A program made the translations under genes and the position numbers. Below the pieces are notes generated by a model. That model was not told the origin of the DNA. It ran no database searches and worked only from the letters and a program-made list of their open reading frames with translations. This document shows, piece after piece, positions 27,741-38,046 of a stretch of 64,000 bases of DNA (positions are counted from its first letter, which is position 1; each line of letters starts with the position of its first letter). Location: assembly GCF_001885075.1 (NCBI RefSeq), contig NZ_MODU01000004.1, forward strand, positions 2,728,001-2,792,000, read 5' to 3'. Source of the stretch: Alteromonas sp. V450. GTDB taxonomy: Bacteria; Pseudomonadota; Gammaproteobacteria; Enterobacterales; Alteromonadaceae.

Positions 27741-28670
27741 ATGACAGAATTAACATTTTCATTTTTTCGAAATTACGAAAAATATACCGGTGGTCACCAG
27801 AAGTTTTTCGATTACATTGAACATACTAAGGCGCTTCCCAGTGCACAATGTGAGCTTTTTGTGCAAAACGATTGCAGTGTAATGCCAGGTTTTTTTAATA
27901 ATATTACAGGCGTGAAATATCAAGCTAGCTACAACCCTAATGCCTGTAATATTGTGTTTTTAGCCGGTATGGATTGGCAGTATTACTTACCACACGCACA
28001 TCGCGATGACGTTATTGTAAATCTTGTTCAGCATGTACGGCATGGTGACAACACGCACCCACTTTTTAACTTTCTGCCGCATAAAGCATTTCGAATTTGT
28101 GTGTCTGACGCCGTTAGAGATGCAGTTACGCCTTATGCGAACGGTATATGCAGAACCATTCCAATCGGGCACACCATTCCTCATTTGACCCATGAAAAAG
28201 AGTACGATCTATACATCCTTGCTAAAAAGAACGTCAAGTTTGGAAGAACAATCGCCAAATGGGCTGAACGCGTTGGAATAAAATACCTCCTGCACGATTA
28301 TTTGGTAAACAAGGATGAAGTATTATCATCTATGGCAAAAGCTAAGGTTTCGCTAGTGCTACCCAATCCCACTGAAGGCTTCTTTTTACCGGGTATAGAA
28401 GCAATGGCCCTCTCTGAAAGGGCGGTTGTTCCTGACGCAATTGCGAACCGTGAATACTGCAAACAAGGGACAAATGCTTTACTATGCGAGTACAATGTTG
28501 AAGCAGTAACACTTGCTGTCAAAACCTCTTTAGATAGGTTAAAAACGACCTATCATCAGTATGAAAAATTAGCGGGAGAAAAGCTTGCACGTTCTTATTC
28601 CCTCACGCAAGAGAGAGAAATTTATCATCAGTTAATAACAGAACATGTGATACCCTTAGCCACGCAATAA
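27741..28670 (+). CDS. GT4-like glycosyltransferase
   Basis: 309 residues. The C-terminal half has the GT-B nucleotide-sugar signature of GT4 enzymes: MAKAKVSLVLPNPTEGFFLPGIEAMALSE, then a loop with the pattern of the E-x7-E motif. The N-terminal Rossmann half begins LTFSFFRNYEKYTGGHQKFF, with a Gly-Gly-His typical of the acceptor domain. It is followed 43 bases later by a sulfotransferase gene on the same strand, suggesting that sugar addition and sulfation act on the same product. Confidence 0.75.
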   Translation: MTELTFSFFRNYEKYTGGHQKFFDYIEHTKALPSAQCELFVQNDCSVMPGFFNNITGVKYQASYNPNACNIVFLAGMDWQYYLPHAHRDDVIVNLVQHVRHGDNTHPLFNFLPHKAFRICVSDAVRDAVTPYANGICRTIPIGHTIPHLTHEKEYDLYILAKKNVKFGRTIAKWAERVGIKYLLHDYLVNKDEVLSSMAKAKVSLVLPNPTEGFFLPGIEAMALSERAVVPDAIANREYCKQGTNALLCEYNVEAVTLAVKTSLDRLKTTYHQYEKLAGEKLARSYSLTQEREIYHQLITEHVIPLATQ

Positions 28671-28713
28671 TTTTCAATACAACTTTAAATACAATGACAT
28701 TTTTAACTGCCCG

Positions 28714-29700
28714 ATGAACGTATTTAGCTCTATACTCCGCAGTGTGCGTATCCTCCCTCAAAAAAAACAACTTAACTTTTTTGTTCATGTTCCTAAAACT
28801 GCTGGAACAAGTTTTCGCGACTCTCTGGAAAGCAATACATGCGTAATATCTGATTACGGCGACAGTCGACCGCAAACATCGGATATTGTTCAAAAGTGGG
28901 CTTACGTTAAGAACGACATCTACTCACTTCAACAACATATAGAAACAAAAACGTCATGGCTTTGTGGTCATGTGTGGCTAACAAAATATAGTGGGTTAGT
29001 ACCTGCAGAAAACATCGCGACAATAGTGAGAGAGCCGATCGAGCGCGTAATATCTCACTATAGCCATGAAATGCGTTGGGGTATGAGTGACAACATGGAT
29101 CTAGAGACCTTTCTTCGATCATCTCAGGCTAAGAATACCCAGTCGCGTTATCTTGCTGGGGTGCCCATTTCACTTATTGGTGCTGTGGGAATAACAGAAG
29201 ATTATGAAAACAGTCTCAAACTGATTAATCATCAGTTTAATACAACGTTGTCGAATACTTTGAAAAACGTTAACGAAGACAAAGCACGGCTGAGAGATGC
29301 ATTACCACAAAGCGCGATACAGCGAATAATAGAGCAAAACCAAAAGGATATTGCGTTATATGACCAGGCAAAAGCGTTGCAATCCCAACGGTTAAATTTT
29401 TTAGAAAAAGGACTCCCGTGGACTTACATGTATGCACATGTAAATGAACGCAACGAAGTCTCTGGTATAGTCTTTCGCAGTAATAACACCTCTCCAATAT
29501 CTGTACGCCTTTATAGAGAGAATACAATACTGTTTGATGGAGAAGCCGCGCAATATACGTCAGAATTCCCAGACATGAATTTTTCAAGAGGACGTTATGT
29601 TGGCTTTACGGTTAAGTTAACGCCATCACAACTAAAGACATCAGAACCATTTAAATTGCAGTGTAAAGACACACTCCAAACATTCTACTTTAACAAATAA
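28714..29700 (+). CDS. Sulfotransferase family 2 protein
   Basis: 328 residues. PAPS loop HVPKTAGTSF starting near residue 25, GHVWL around 90, and the 3'-phosphate motif IVREPIERVISHYSHEM near 106-122, the pattern of the Sulfotransfer_2 family (carbohydrate 2-O-/4-O-sulfotransferase-like). The C-terminal 90 residues are beta-rich and unlike the catalytic domain; they may bind the acceptor. Probably co-transcribed with the preceding glycosyltransferase. Confidence 0.82.
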   Translation: MNVFSSILRSVRILPQKKQLNFFVHVPKTAGTSFRDSLESNTCVISDYGDSRPQTSDIVQKWAYVKNDIYSLQQHIETKTSWLCGHVWLTKYSGLVPAENIATIVREPIERVISHYSHEMRWGMSDNMDLETFLRSSQAKNTQSRYLAGVPISLIGAVGITEDYENSLKLINHQFNTTLSNTLKNVNEDKARLRDALPQSAIQRIIEQNQKDIALYDQAKALQSQRLNFLEKGLPWTYMYAHVNERNEVSGIVFRSNNTSPISVRLYRENTILFDGEAAQYTSEFPDMNFSRGRYVGFTVKLTPSQLKTSEPFKLQCKDTLQTFYFNK

Positions 29701-29798
29701 GGCCTATCCACTATACCTGCGATAACACGCCGTGAATACTAACATCTTTACTCTCGCTGAGTGGGTAGTGACCTATGCGAAGTGGTATAAATGTCACA

Positions 29799-29999
29799 TC
29801 ACCCTTTAGTCATGTAGCAGTCACAAATAGAACGAAAAGCTGCTTTTTTGACTGAATCATATGTCTGCACAAAAACGTTTTTTTGTTCTGACGCCAACTC
29901 GGCGACCCATTTTGCATAACTATCTAATGCAGTTGTATCAGATAAGTTGGTTACCCTAAAAGCTATTAGCCAAACATGCTGTGCCCATAAACAAGTCAT
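29799..29999 (-). CDS. Possible small protein of unknown function
   Basis: 66-codon frame whose ATG is preceded by AGAAGGAA at good spacing, the main reason to list it. The predicted chain has mixed composition with no recognised motif or membrane helix. The remaining sequence of the 29701-30234 gap shows no other supported feature apart from the rRNA terminator at its end. Confidence 0.35.
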   Translation of the reverse strand: MTCLWAQHVWLIAFRVTNLSDTTALDSYAKWVAELASEQKNVFVQTYDSVKKAAFRSICDCYMTKG

Positions 30000-30234
30000 C
30001 TTAGTTCCTTCTATAATCGTGCTGACTATTACTTAAAATCTTAGTTAAAGCGATGACACTGAAATATTTTTGTCATTTTTCTGAAATATTAGTGTAACAA
30101 TCGAACAATGGGGAGCCATTTATTTGTATAAAGACTTATAAGTTCTATTTATGATCCTGAATTAATTTTCTCTAAAACAAGCTAGGTTGTTTAAATAAGC
30201 TAACGAATGTAGCGTTTTATAAAGCGCAGAAAGC

Positions 30235-30260
30235 AAAAAACCCGCCGTTAGGCGGGTTTT
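30235..30260 (-). terminator. Terminator after the second 5S-like copy
   Basis: Stem AACCCGCC/GGCGGGTT with loop GTTA and A/T-runs on both sides, so active on the minus strand and possibly on both. Third copy of the same terminator in this cluster and the end of the rRNA transcript. Confidence 0.9.
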
Positions 30261-30271
30261 TCTTAATAGGA

Positions 30272-30430
30272 CCTGGCAGTCTGGAGGGCCAGCCCGTCCT
30301 ACTCTCACATGGGCTGAGCCGGTCACCGGAAGCCCCCCACTATCCCTGCGCCGGTCACCGGTCGGCGCTAATACGTTTCACTTCTGAGTTCGAAGTGTAT
30401 TTAGGTGGTACCGTATCGCTGTGACAGCCA
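30272..30430 (-). pseudogene. 5S rRNA-like copy B with three palindromic insertions
   Basis: The minus strand keeps most of the 5S core (for example GTGAAACGTATTAGCGCCGA and CCCATGTGAGAGTAGGAC). It carries three insertions of 15-19 bases: two contain CCGGTGACCGG and one contains GGGCTGGCCCTCCAG. The 5' strand of helix I is altered (TTGGCTGTCACAG in place of CTGGCAGCCATAG), so helix I cannot pair fully. Almost identical to copy A; the two are offset by 218 bases. Whether it gives a stable RNA is unknown. Confidence 0.8.
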
Positions 30431-30452
30431 ATAAACTTACAGAGCAGAAAGC

Positions 30453-30476
30453 AAAAAACCCGCCGTTAGGCGGGTT
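30453..30476 (-). terminator. Terminator after the first 5S-like copy
   Basis: Same 8-bp stem AACCCGCC/GGCGGGTT and GTTA loop with a T-run on the minus strand. Copy two of three. Confidence 0.9.
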
Positions 30477-30489
30477 CTTCTTAATGGGA

Positions 30490-30648
30490 CCTGGCAGTCT
30501 GGAGGGCCAGCCCGTCCTACTCTCACATGGGCTGAGCCGGTCACCGGAAGCCCCCCACTATCCCTGCGCCGGTCACCGGTCGGCGCTAATACGTTTCACT
30601 TCTGAGTTCGAAGTGTATTTAGGTGGTACCGTATCGCTGTGACAGCCA
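30490..30648 (-). pseudogene. 5S rRNA-like copy A with three palindromic insertions
   Basis: Same structure as copy B: 5S core interrupted at three places by the same inserted palindromes, with a changed 5' helix I strand. It begins about 60 bases downstream of the normal 5S on the transcribed strand, after a terminator. Copies A and B with their spacers form a 218-bp tandem repeat, and the distance from A to the true 5S is also 218 bases. Confidence 0.8.
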
Positions 30649-30670
30649 ATAAACTTACAGAGCAGAAAGC

Positions 30671-30694
30671 AAAAAACCCGCCGTTAGGCGGGTT
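30671..30694 (-). terminator. Terminator of the rRNA operon after the true 5S
   Basis: Stem AACCCGCC/GGCGGGTT with loop GTTA and a six-T tract on the minus strand, 13 bases after the 5S. It should stop most transcripts before the 5S-like copies. Confidence 0.93.
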
Positions 30695-30707
30695 CTTCTT
30701 AATAGGA

Positions 30708-30822
30708 CCTGGCAGTGTCCTACTCTCACATGGGGAAGCCCCACACTATCATCGGCGCTAATACGTTTCACTTCTGAGTTCGGAATGGAGTCAGGTGGTA
30801 CCGTATCGCTATGGCTGCCAGG
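30708..30822 (-). rRNA. rrf: 5S ribosomal RNA
   Basis: About 115 nt. Helix I pairs CCTGGCAG with CTGCCAGG perfectly, and the conserved blocks CCGAACTCAGAAGTGAAACG and GTGTGGGGCTTCCCCATG are intact. It lies 133 bases after the 23S gene on the same strand, the normal distance. Confidence 0.95.
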
Positions 30823-30955
30823 AAAAACTGGTAACAATCTAGAAAACTGGATATCAATTCAATCGTGAGTAACTGCTTTTCACTCTACTTACTGCTCATT
30901 TTTCAGAGCTTAGCTTGTCTACAACACTCAAAAGCCTAAAGCTTCTTGGGCGTTG

Positions 30956-33832
<2,877 letters not shown>

Positions 33833-34216
33833 ATACAACCCCAAACAGCCTTTTGACTTCTGCCTGAGTTATGTCGCATGAATGACAAGCTAATCGGAAG
33901 AATTGCCTTGCTATCAAATCATCGATTGATAACAAGCAATTCAGTCAAGTAGAGTAAAAAGTCATCTTTCGATTTCTCAGTTACTCAATTTTGATTGATT
34001 ACTATTAATATCAGCTTTCCAAATTGTTAAAGAACATTAGTGTTTTTAAAAAACACTAATCAATGATGCGATCATTAATTAGCACTCTTATTCAAAACAA
34101 CTACCACTTTAGCGAGCCAGTAAATTGTCAGGCGGGTTTCCCGCCGGTAAAGCAATTTACCGCGACACTCGCGAAGCGAGTCTATAAATAAACAAAACAA
34201 TCTGTGTAGGCACTGC
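33833..34216 (-). other. rRNA spacer remnant (16S-23S type) without 16S or tRNA
   Basis: On the minus strand the region holds, in order, a post-16S-type processing sequence AGTGCCTACACAGATTG (about 34216-34200), a composite hairpin (34120-34160 with inner stem GGCGGG/CCCGCC), a 12-bp perfect palindrome (34036-34060), BoxA-like ATGTTCTTTAACAATTTGG (34037-34019) and the 23S 5' flank. These are normal 16S-23S spacer elements, but no tRNA-Ile, -Ala or -Glu and no 16S gene lie between them and the promoter. Confidence 0.75.
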
Positions 34217-34351
34217 ATCAAGGCGTCTATCGACGTAATATTTATTTTCTGAAGCGTTTCTTCTAAACTCCCGTCTTTACTGGCCTATGTAGGTAGTAGA
34301 GACTTACTTCAGGAGGCTTGCTGTTTTGCTTTCCCCCCGAAGCGGATGCGC

Positions 34352-34379
34352 ATTTTAGGGAAATGAGCGCTCACGTCAA
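34352..34379 (-). promoter_or_regulatory. rRNA operon promoter (P1 type)
   Basis: On the minus strand -35 TTGACG (34379-34374) and -10 TAAAAT (34357-34352) stand 16 bases apart. An AT-rich UP-element-like stretch lies upstream (34380-34410) and a GC-rich discriminator GCGCATCC follows the -10, all features of stringently and growth-rate controlled rrn P1 promoters. Only about 140 bases separate it from the post-16S processing element. The opposite direction, 34400-34639, leads to the 15-residue repeat protein and includes a short direct repeat CCTATAAAGTAGTA / CCTAAAGTAGTA near 34490-34515. Confidence 0.85.
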
Positions 34380-34639
34380 CACTTATTTTAAAAAAGATGA
34401 AAAAACTGAACTGATCGACTAAATTTCAATCAAATGTGATAATTAGTAGACAATATGGACTATTTGCTAATAGGATGGAGAACTAGATCCTATAAAGTAG
34501 TAGTACCTAAAGTAGTATCTGACCATACAAAAAAAGTGAAAAGAAGAATTAATCGAGGCTTGCTCTTGGTGAACACTGTCTTCTAATACCGCTGTGTAAG
34601 ATTAGATTGAGGCTACGCAATAATTATAAAGGTAGGTTT

Positions 34640-35449
34640 ATGTTAAGAACGCTTTCACTGGCTACAGCAACTTTATTAGCAGCTCAGCTTTGTAATAGTG
34701 CCATGGCACAAGACGTCATTAATAATGATACAAGTGCAATATCTACCCCTCGCCAGCAAGATGCGGAACATGAAGGAAACCAGTTTCAAACTGCTTTCCT
34801 TAAAAGACAGGTAGACCAAAATATGTCTGTCGGCCGAGCTATAAGTTCGATTGCCGGTCACTATCCTCAAGAGATTGTTTCGATTGTTGATATCGCTTTA
34901 GATACATATCCAGAAAAATATCGCGAGATCATTTTTGCGGCTATTTCAGCTCATCCCGCTTCAACCGAGGAAATTGTGCAGTTAGCCATCGAGAAAGAGG
35001 TAAGCAGCTGTCCGAACATTGTCCAGCTAGCCATCAAAGCGGAGCCAACCTACGTCGATTTTGTTGTACACGCTGCAGCTGTAGCGACACCTGACGAGTT
35101 AGACGAAATTGTACGTGTAGCAGTGCTTACACAGCCTGATGCTGCTGATAGTATTGTGCAGACCCTATCAAAAGAGCACCCTAATAAAATAGTAGAGATA
35201 ATGACAAGTGCCTTGAATGCGGTACCATTCGTTGGTGAATATGTTGTTGATGCACTTCTAGCCGTATTTCCAAACGAAGCAGATACAGTCGTTGAGACCG
35301 CCGTTCGTGAGTCGTCTCAGCAGCGTGAACAAGTCATGCGTATATTAAGCACCGCACAGCACGCAGGCGTTACAACTGAAAAACTAAAAGCTTACGCAAC
35401 CTCAGCAGGTTTGTCAGAAGATGAAATCACTGCCGCGTTAGACCGATAA
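34640..35449 (+). CDS. Secreted protein of eleven 15-residue helical repeats
   Basis: 269 residues from the ATG at 34640, which has AAAGGTAGG just upstream; an in-frame earlier start is not supported. A signal peptide (MLRTLSLATATLLAAQ...AMA) is cut near residue 23. Residues 75-239 divide without gaps into eleven units of exactly 15 residues with consensus xPxxxxxIVxxAIxx (for example HPASTEEIVQLAIEK, TPDELDEIVRVAVLT, FPNEADTVVETAVRE). This suggests an alpha-helical solenoid in the periplasm or outside the cell. One internal cysteine is in unit 4. It reads away from the rRNA promoter and converges with the TolC-like gene. No family recognised. Confidence 0.75.
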   Translation: MLRTLSLATATLLAAQLCNSAMAQDVINNDTSAISTPRQQDAEHEGNQFQTAFLKRQVDQNMSVGRAISSIAGHYPQEIVSIVDIALDTYPEKYREIIFAAISAHPASTEEIVQLAIEKEVSSCPNIVQLAIKAEPTYVDFVVHAAAVATPDELDEIVRVAVLTQPDAADSIVQTLSKEHPNKIVEIMTSALNAVPFVGEYVVDALLAVFPNEADTVVETAVRESSQQREQVMRILSTAQHAGVTTEKLKAYATSAGLSEDEITAALDR

Positions 35450-35560
35450 GAGGTATTCCAAAGCTTTTCCACTATCTAGAAGTTCAAGCCCTTCACACCA
35501 AATGCAAAACAATGGGTTTAGGGCTTTGTTAATTGAACCTTTGAACGTAAAGTGCTTTTA

Positions 35561-36997
35561 TTATTTGTTAGGATTTAGCAGGGCCGCCTCTTTATAAAGT
35601 ACAAGCTCCGCCTTAAAAAGGTCAACTTCAGCTTTTATCTCTTTAATACGTGCCTTGATTTCATTTTGCGCTCTCGCATTTAATACAAACATATCGCTAT
35701 CACCTGCATCAAACCTAGTTCTCTCAACCTTCGAGAGTGTATTGGCTAACGCCGCGTTTTCGCGCTGTAGTGAAACGATGTCTTTTGCTTGCGCCCAATA
35801 AACATAAGCTTGTTCAAACCGCTGTATTATCGCTTCTTTAGCAGATACAAATTTGTGTTGCAGTTCTCGTTGCTTAGACAGCAGCTGAGTACGTTCTGCT
35901 TTAGCTTTTCTATTACCTAGAGGGTAGCTAAACGACAAGCCCACTTTCGTTTCTGTGCCCTCAAGCGTTTCACTACCTGCACCAATGTCACGAGCAATAG
36001 AAGCGGTAAGATCGAGTTTTGGTAAAAGCGCATTTTCAGACAATGCAACTTTATTTTTCAACACCTGCTGCTCTAACTTCATAACATCTAGGTCGGGATG
36101 ATTACGTAGCGCTTTGCGCAATGTAATGAGTTGACTATGCCCTATGCCGAATGGCCACTCTAAATTTTTGGGGGGACTTGCTTCATCAAGTGCTATCATC
36201 TCACCACTGCTGGAGCGCCAATAAAACGAAAGCATTTGTGCATGCGCATCGCGCTTTTGTTTTAGCTCGGCCAACGTGAGCCGTTGCTGCAATAAATTTG
36301 ATTTAAATTCAGTGAGCACAATATTAGCTAAGTCTCCCTTCTCCACCCGCATCACTAATGCTTTTTCTCTTTCGCTAGCGGTTTGTATTAACTTAGTAAT
36401 CGCTTGTACTTGAAGAGCACTTTCATACCAGGCGATGTATTCACTTACCCCTTTATATATAAAGTCATTAATAAGACTCGATGCTAAGGCTTGCCACTGG
36501 GAAGTAGCTAAACCCGCATTCAATAGTTCGGTTCTGCGTTTATCAATCTCTCTATTTTGCAATAGTGACATTGCCACGCCTACACTGGCCTCACCGCCGG
36601 ATAGTGTATCGTAATTCCCCTCATAACTTGGAAAATCACCTCCCGCAACACGATACTCTCCAAATACCTGCGCATTGAAATTTTCAATTGGATTGGTAAA
36701 GCGTTGCGTTAAATTGGTGCCATCGTAATAGCCCGACACCCTACTCTTAGTTTTTTGTTCAATGAATGGGTCAAAGCTACTTCTGGCTATTTCAAGTTCG
36801 GCAGCAGCTTGATAATTCCCTTCGTTTATTGCCAACACATAAGGGTGATACATTATCATGCTATTAACCAACTGTTCGATAGTAGGCGTAGTGTGATGAG
36901 CATACGTTTGCGCATTGCTATAATTTACAATGAAAAAACTACCGAAAGCGCATATCAGGCTCATCAATTGAGCAACATTTTTTACGGCCTTGTGCAT
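35561..36997 (-). CDS. TolC-family outer-membrane efflux/secretion protein
   Basis: 478 residues from the ATG at 36997, which overlaps the stop of the HlyD-like gene (TGATG), so it is coupled to it. A signal peptide is followed by two TolC-type halves of long amphipathic helices (about 50-250 and 270-470), with SVGVAMSLLQNREIDKRR and VGLSFSYPLGNRKAKAE as the beta-barrel-associated repeats. It supplies the outer-membrane channel for the ABC/HlyD pair upstream in the same operon. A long inverted repeat (AGCCCT/AGGGCT within GTTCAA/TTGAAC) at 35482-35539 may end this and the convergent transcript. Confidence 0.85.
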   Translation of the reverse strand: MHKAVKNVAQLMSLICAFGSFFIVNYSNAQTYAHHTTPTIEQLVNSMIMYHPYVLAINEGNYQAAAELEIARSSFDPFIEQKTKSRVSGYYDGTNLTQRFTNPIENFNAQVFGEYRVAGGDFPSYEGNYDTLSGGEASVGVAMSLLQNREIDKRRTELLNAGLATSQWQALASSLINDFIYKGVSEYIAWYESALQVQAITKLIQTASEREKALVMRVEKGDLANIVLTEFKSNLLQQRLTLAELKQKRDAHAQMLSFYWRSSSGEMIALDEASPPKNLEWPFGIGHSQLITLRKALRNHPDLDVMKLEQQVLKNKVALSENALLPKLDLTASIARDIGAGSETLEGTETKVGLSFSYPLGNRKAKAERTQLLSKQRELQHKFVSAKEAIIQRFEQAYVYWAQAKDIVSLQRENAALANTLSKVERTRFDAGDSDMFVLNARAQNEIKARIKEIKAEVDLFKAELVLYKEAALLNPNK

Positions 36998-38046
36998 CAC
37001 CACGCAGCGCCCCCCTTGCCACTTTTGTCTGTTGATGGCTGCTGAGTAGGTAGCGGTGGAAAGTTGTTAAGCTGACGCCACATTTCGTATCCAAGTCGTA
37101 CTTCTTCTAACAACACCCACGCCTTTACCCGGCTTCCCAAGCGAGCCGAGCTCTCAGCAGGCCATGGTATGTCGTTGTCATCAGGACGGATCCACACATT
37201 GAAGTCACCCGTAGCATTTGCTACGGGCTCTACGTAAACCACTTCCCCTCCGAACGTTCCTATTGCACTGCCCGGCCAGCCACTAAATTGAAAAACAGGC
37301 CAACCTTCAAACTGCAACCGCGCCTTGGCGCCAGGTTTTACCAAAGGTGCGTCTAACCCACGAACGGTAACGCGAACGCTTCGCTTGGCATCAGCGGGTA
37401 TAAATTGCCCTAAAATATCGCCAGATTTAACAAACGTGGAAACACCACCTGACAATAACCGAACCACCGTTCCATCTACCGGCGCAAACTTGGTTTGCGT
37501 AGACTGTCGAGACAACGTCATACTCACTTCGTTGATTTCTGATACCGAAGCCGCAGCCTTAGCACGCAATTCTTGCACTTTAATTTCAGCTTTTTCTACT
37601 TCCTTACGCGACACTAACCCTTGTTCTTCAAGGCTAATTTGTCTTGCCAGATTATTCTCTGCGTTTTTCACCGCAGTTTCGTTTGCTTGTTTTTTCAAGT
37701 TCGCCGCGGAAAGCTGAGACTGCAGTTTCTCAAGGCGCTGAGCGTCAATATCAATAAGCGTTACGATCGGGTCGCCCGCTTTTATCTGCTGACCTTCCCT
37801 CACGTGCCACTGTTTGACTTGCCCATCTACTAAGGCGTTAATGGGTTGCGTTCTGTCTTTGGGATCGAGTGAATCGACCATGCCCGTTCCATATGCAGTC
37901 TGGATCCATGGAGTAAAGTACAATACTAAACACGCAGCAATGACTAAAAATAAAATGATACCCGTTACAATTCGATGCAGTTTAGGCACTTTTAGCGCGG
38001 GCAAAGAGGTAACATTGTCTAAAAAACGGCGCTCTGCATTGTTCAT
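36997..38046 (-). CDS. HlyD-family periplasmic adaptor
   Basis: 349 residues with one membrane helix (about 26-48), a barrel-sandwich lipoyl part (DGQVKQWHVREGQQIKAGDPI), a coiled-coil hairpin (about 95-190) and a beta-barrel with FAPVDGTVVRLLSGG. It bridges the inner-membrane ABC protein and the TolC channel. The ATG directly follows the TAA of the ABC gene. The C-terminus ends in a short polar tail. Confidence 0.88.
   Translation of the reverse strand: MNNAERRFLDNVTSLPALKVPKLHRIVTGIILFLVIAACLVLYFTPWIQTAYGTGMVDSLDPKDRTQPINALVDGQVKQWHVREGQQIKAGDPIVTLIDIDAQRLEKLQSQLSAANLKKQANETAVKNAENNLARQISLEEQGLVSRKEVEKAEIKVQELRAKAAASVSEINEVSMTLSRQSTQTKFAPVDGTVVRLLSGGVSTFVKSGDILGQFIPADAKRSVRVTVRGLDAPLVKPGAKARLQFEGWPVFQFSGWPGSAIGTFGGEVVYVEPVANATGDFNVWIRPDDNDIPWPAESSARLGSRVKAWVLLEEVRLGYEMWRQLNNFPPLPTQQPSTDKSGKGGAAW

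Noticed and set aside
30421..30837. Open frames over the 5S repeat cluster
   Set aside because: They are made of 5S-like RNA sequence and terminator repeats and have no ribosome binding site.
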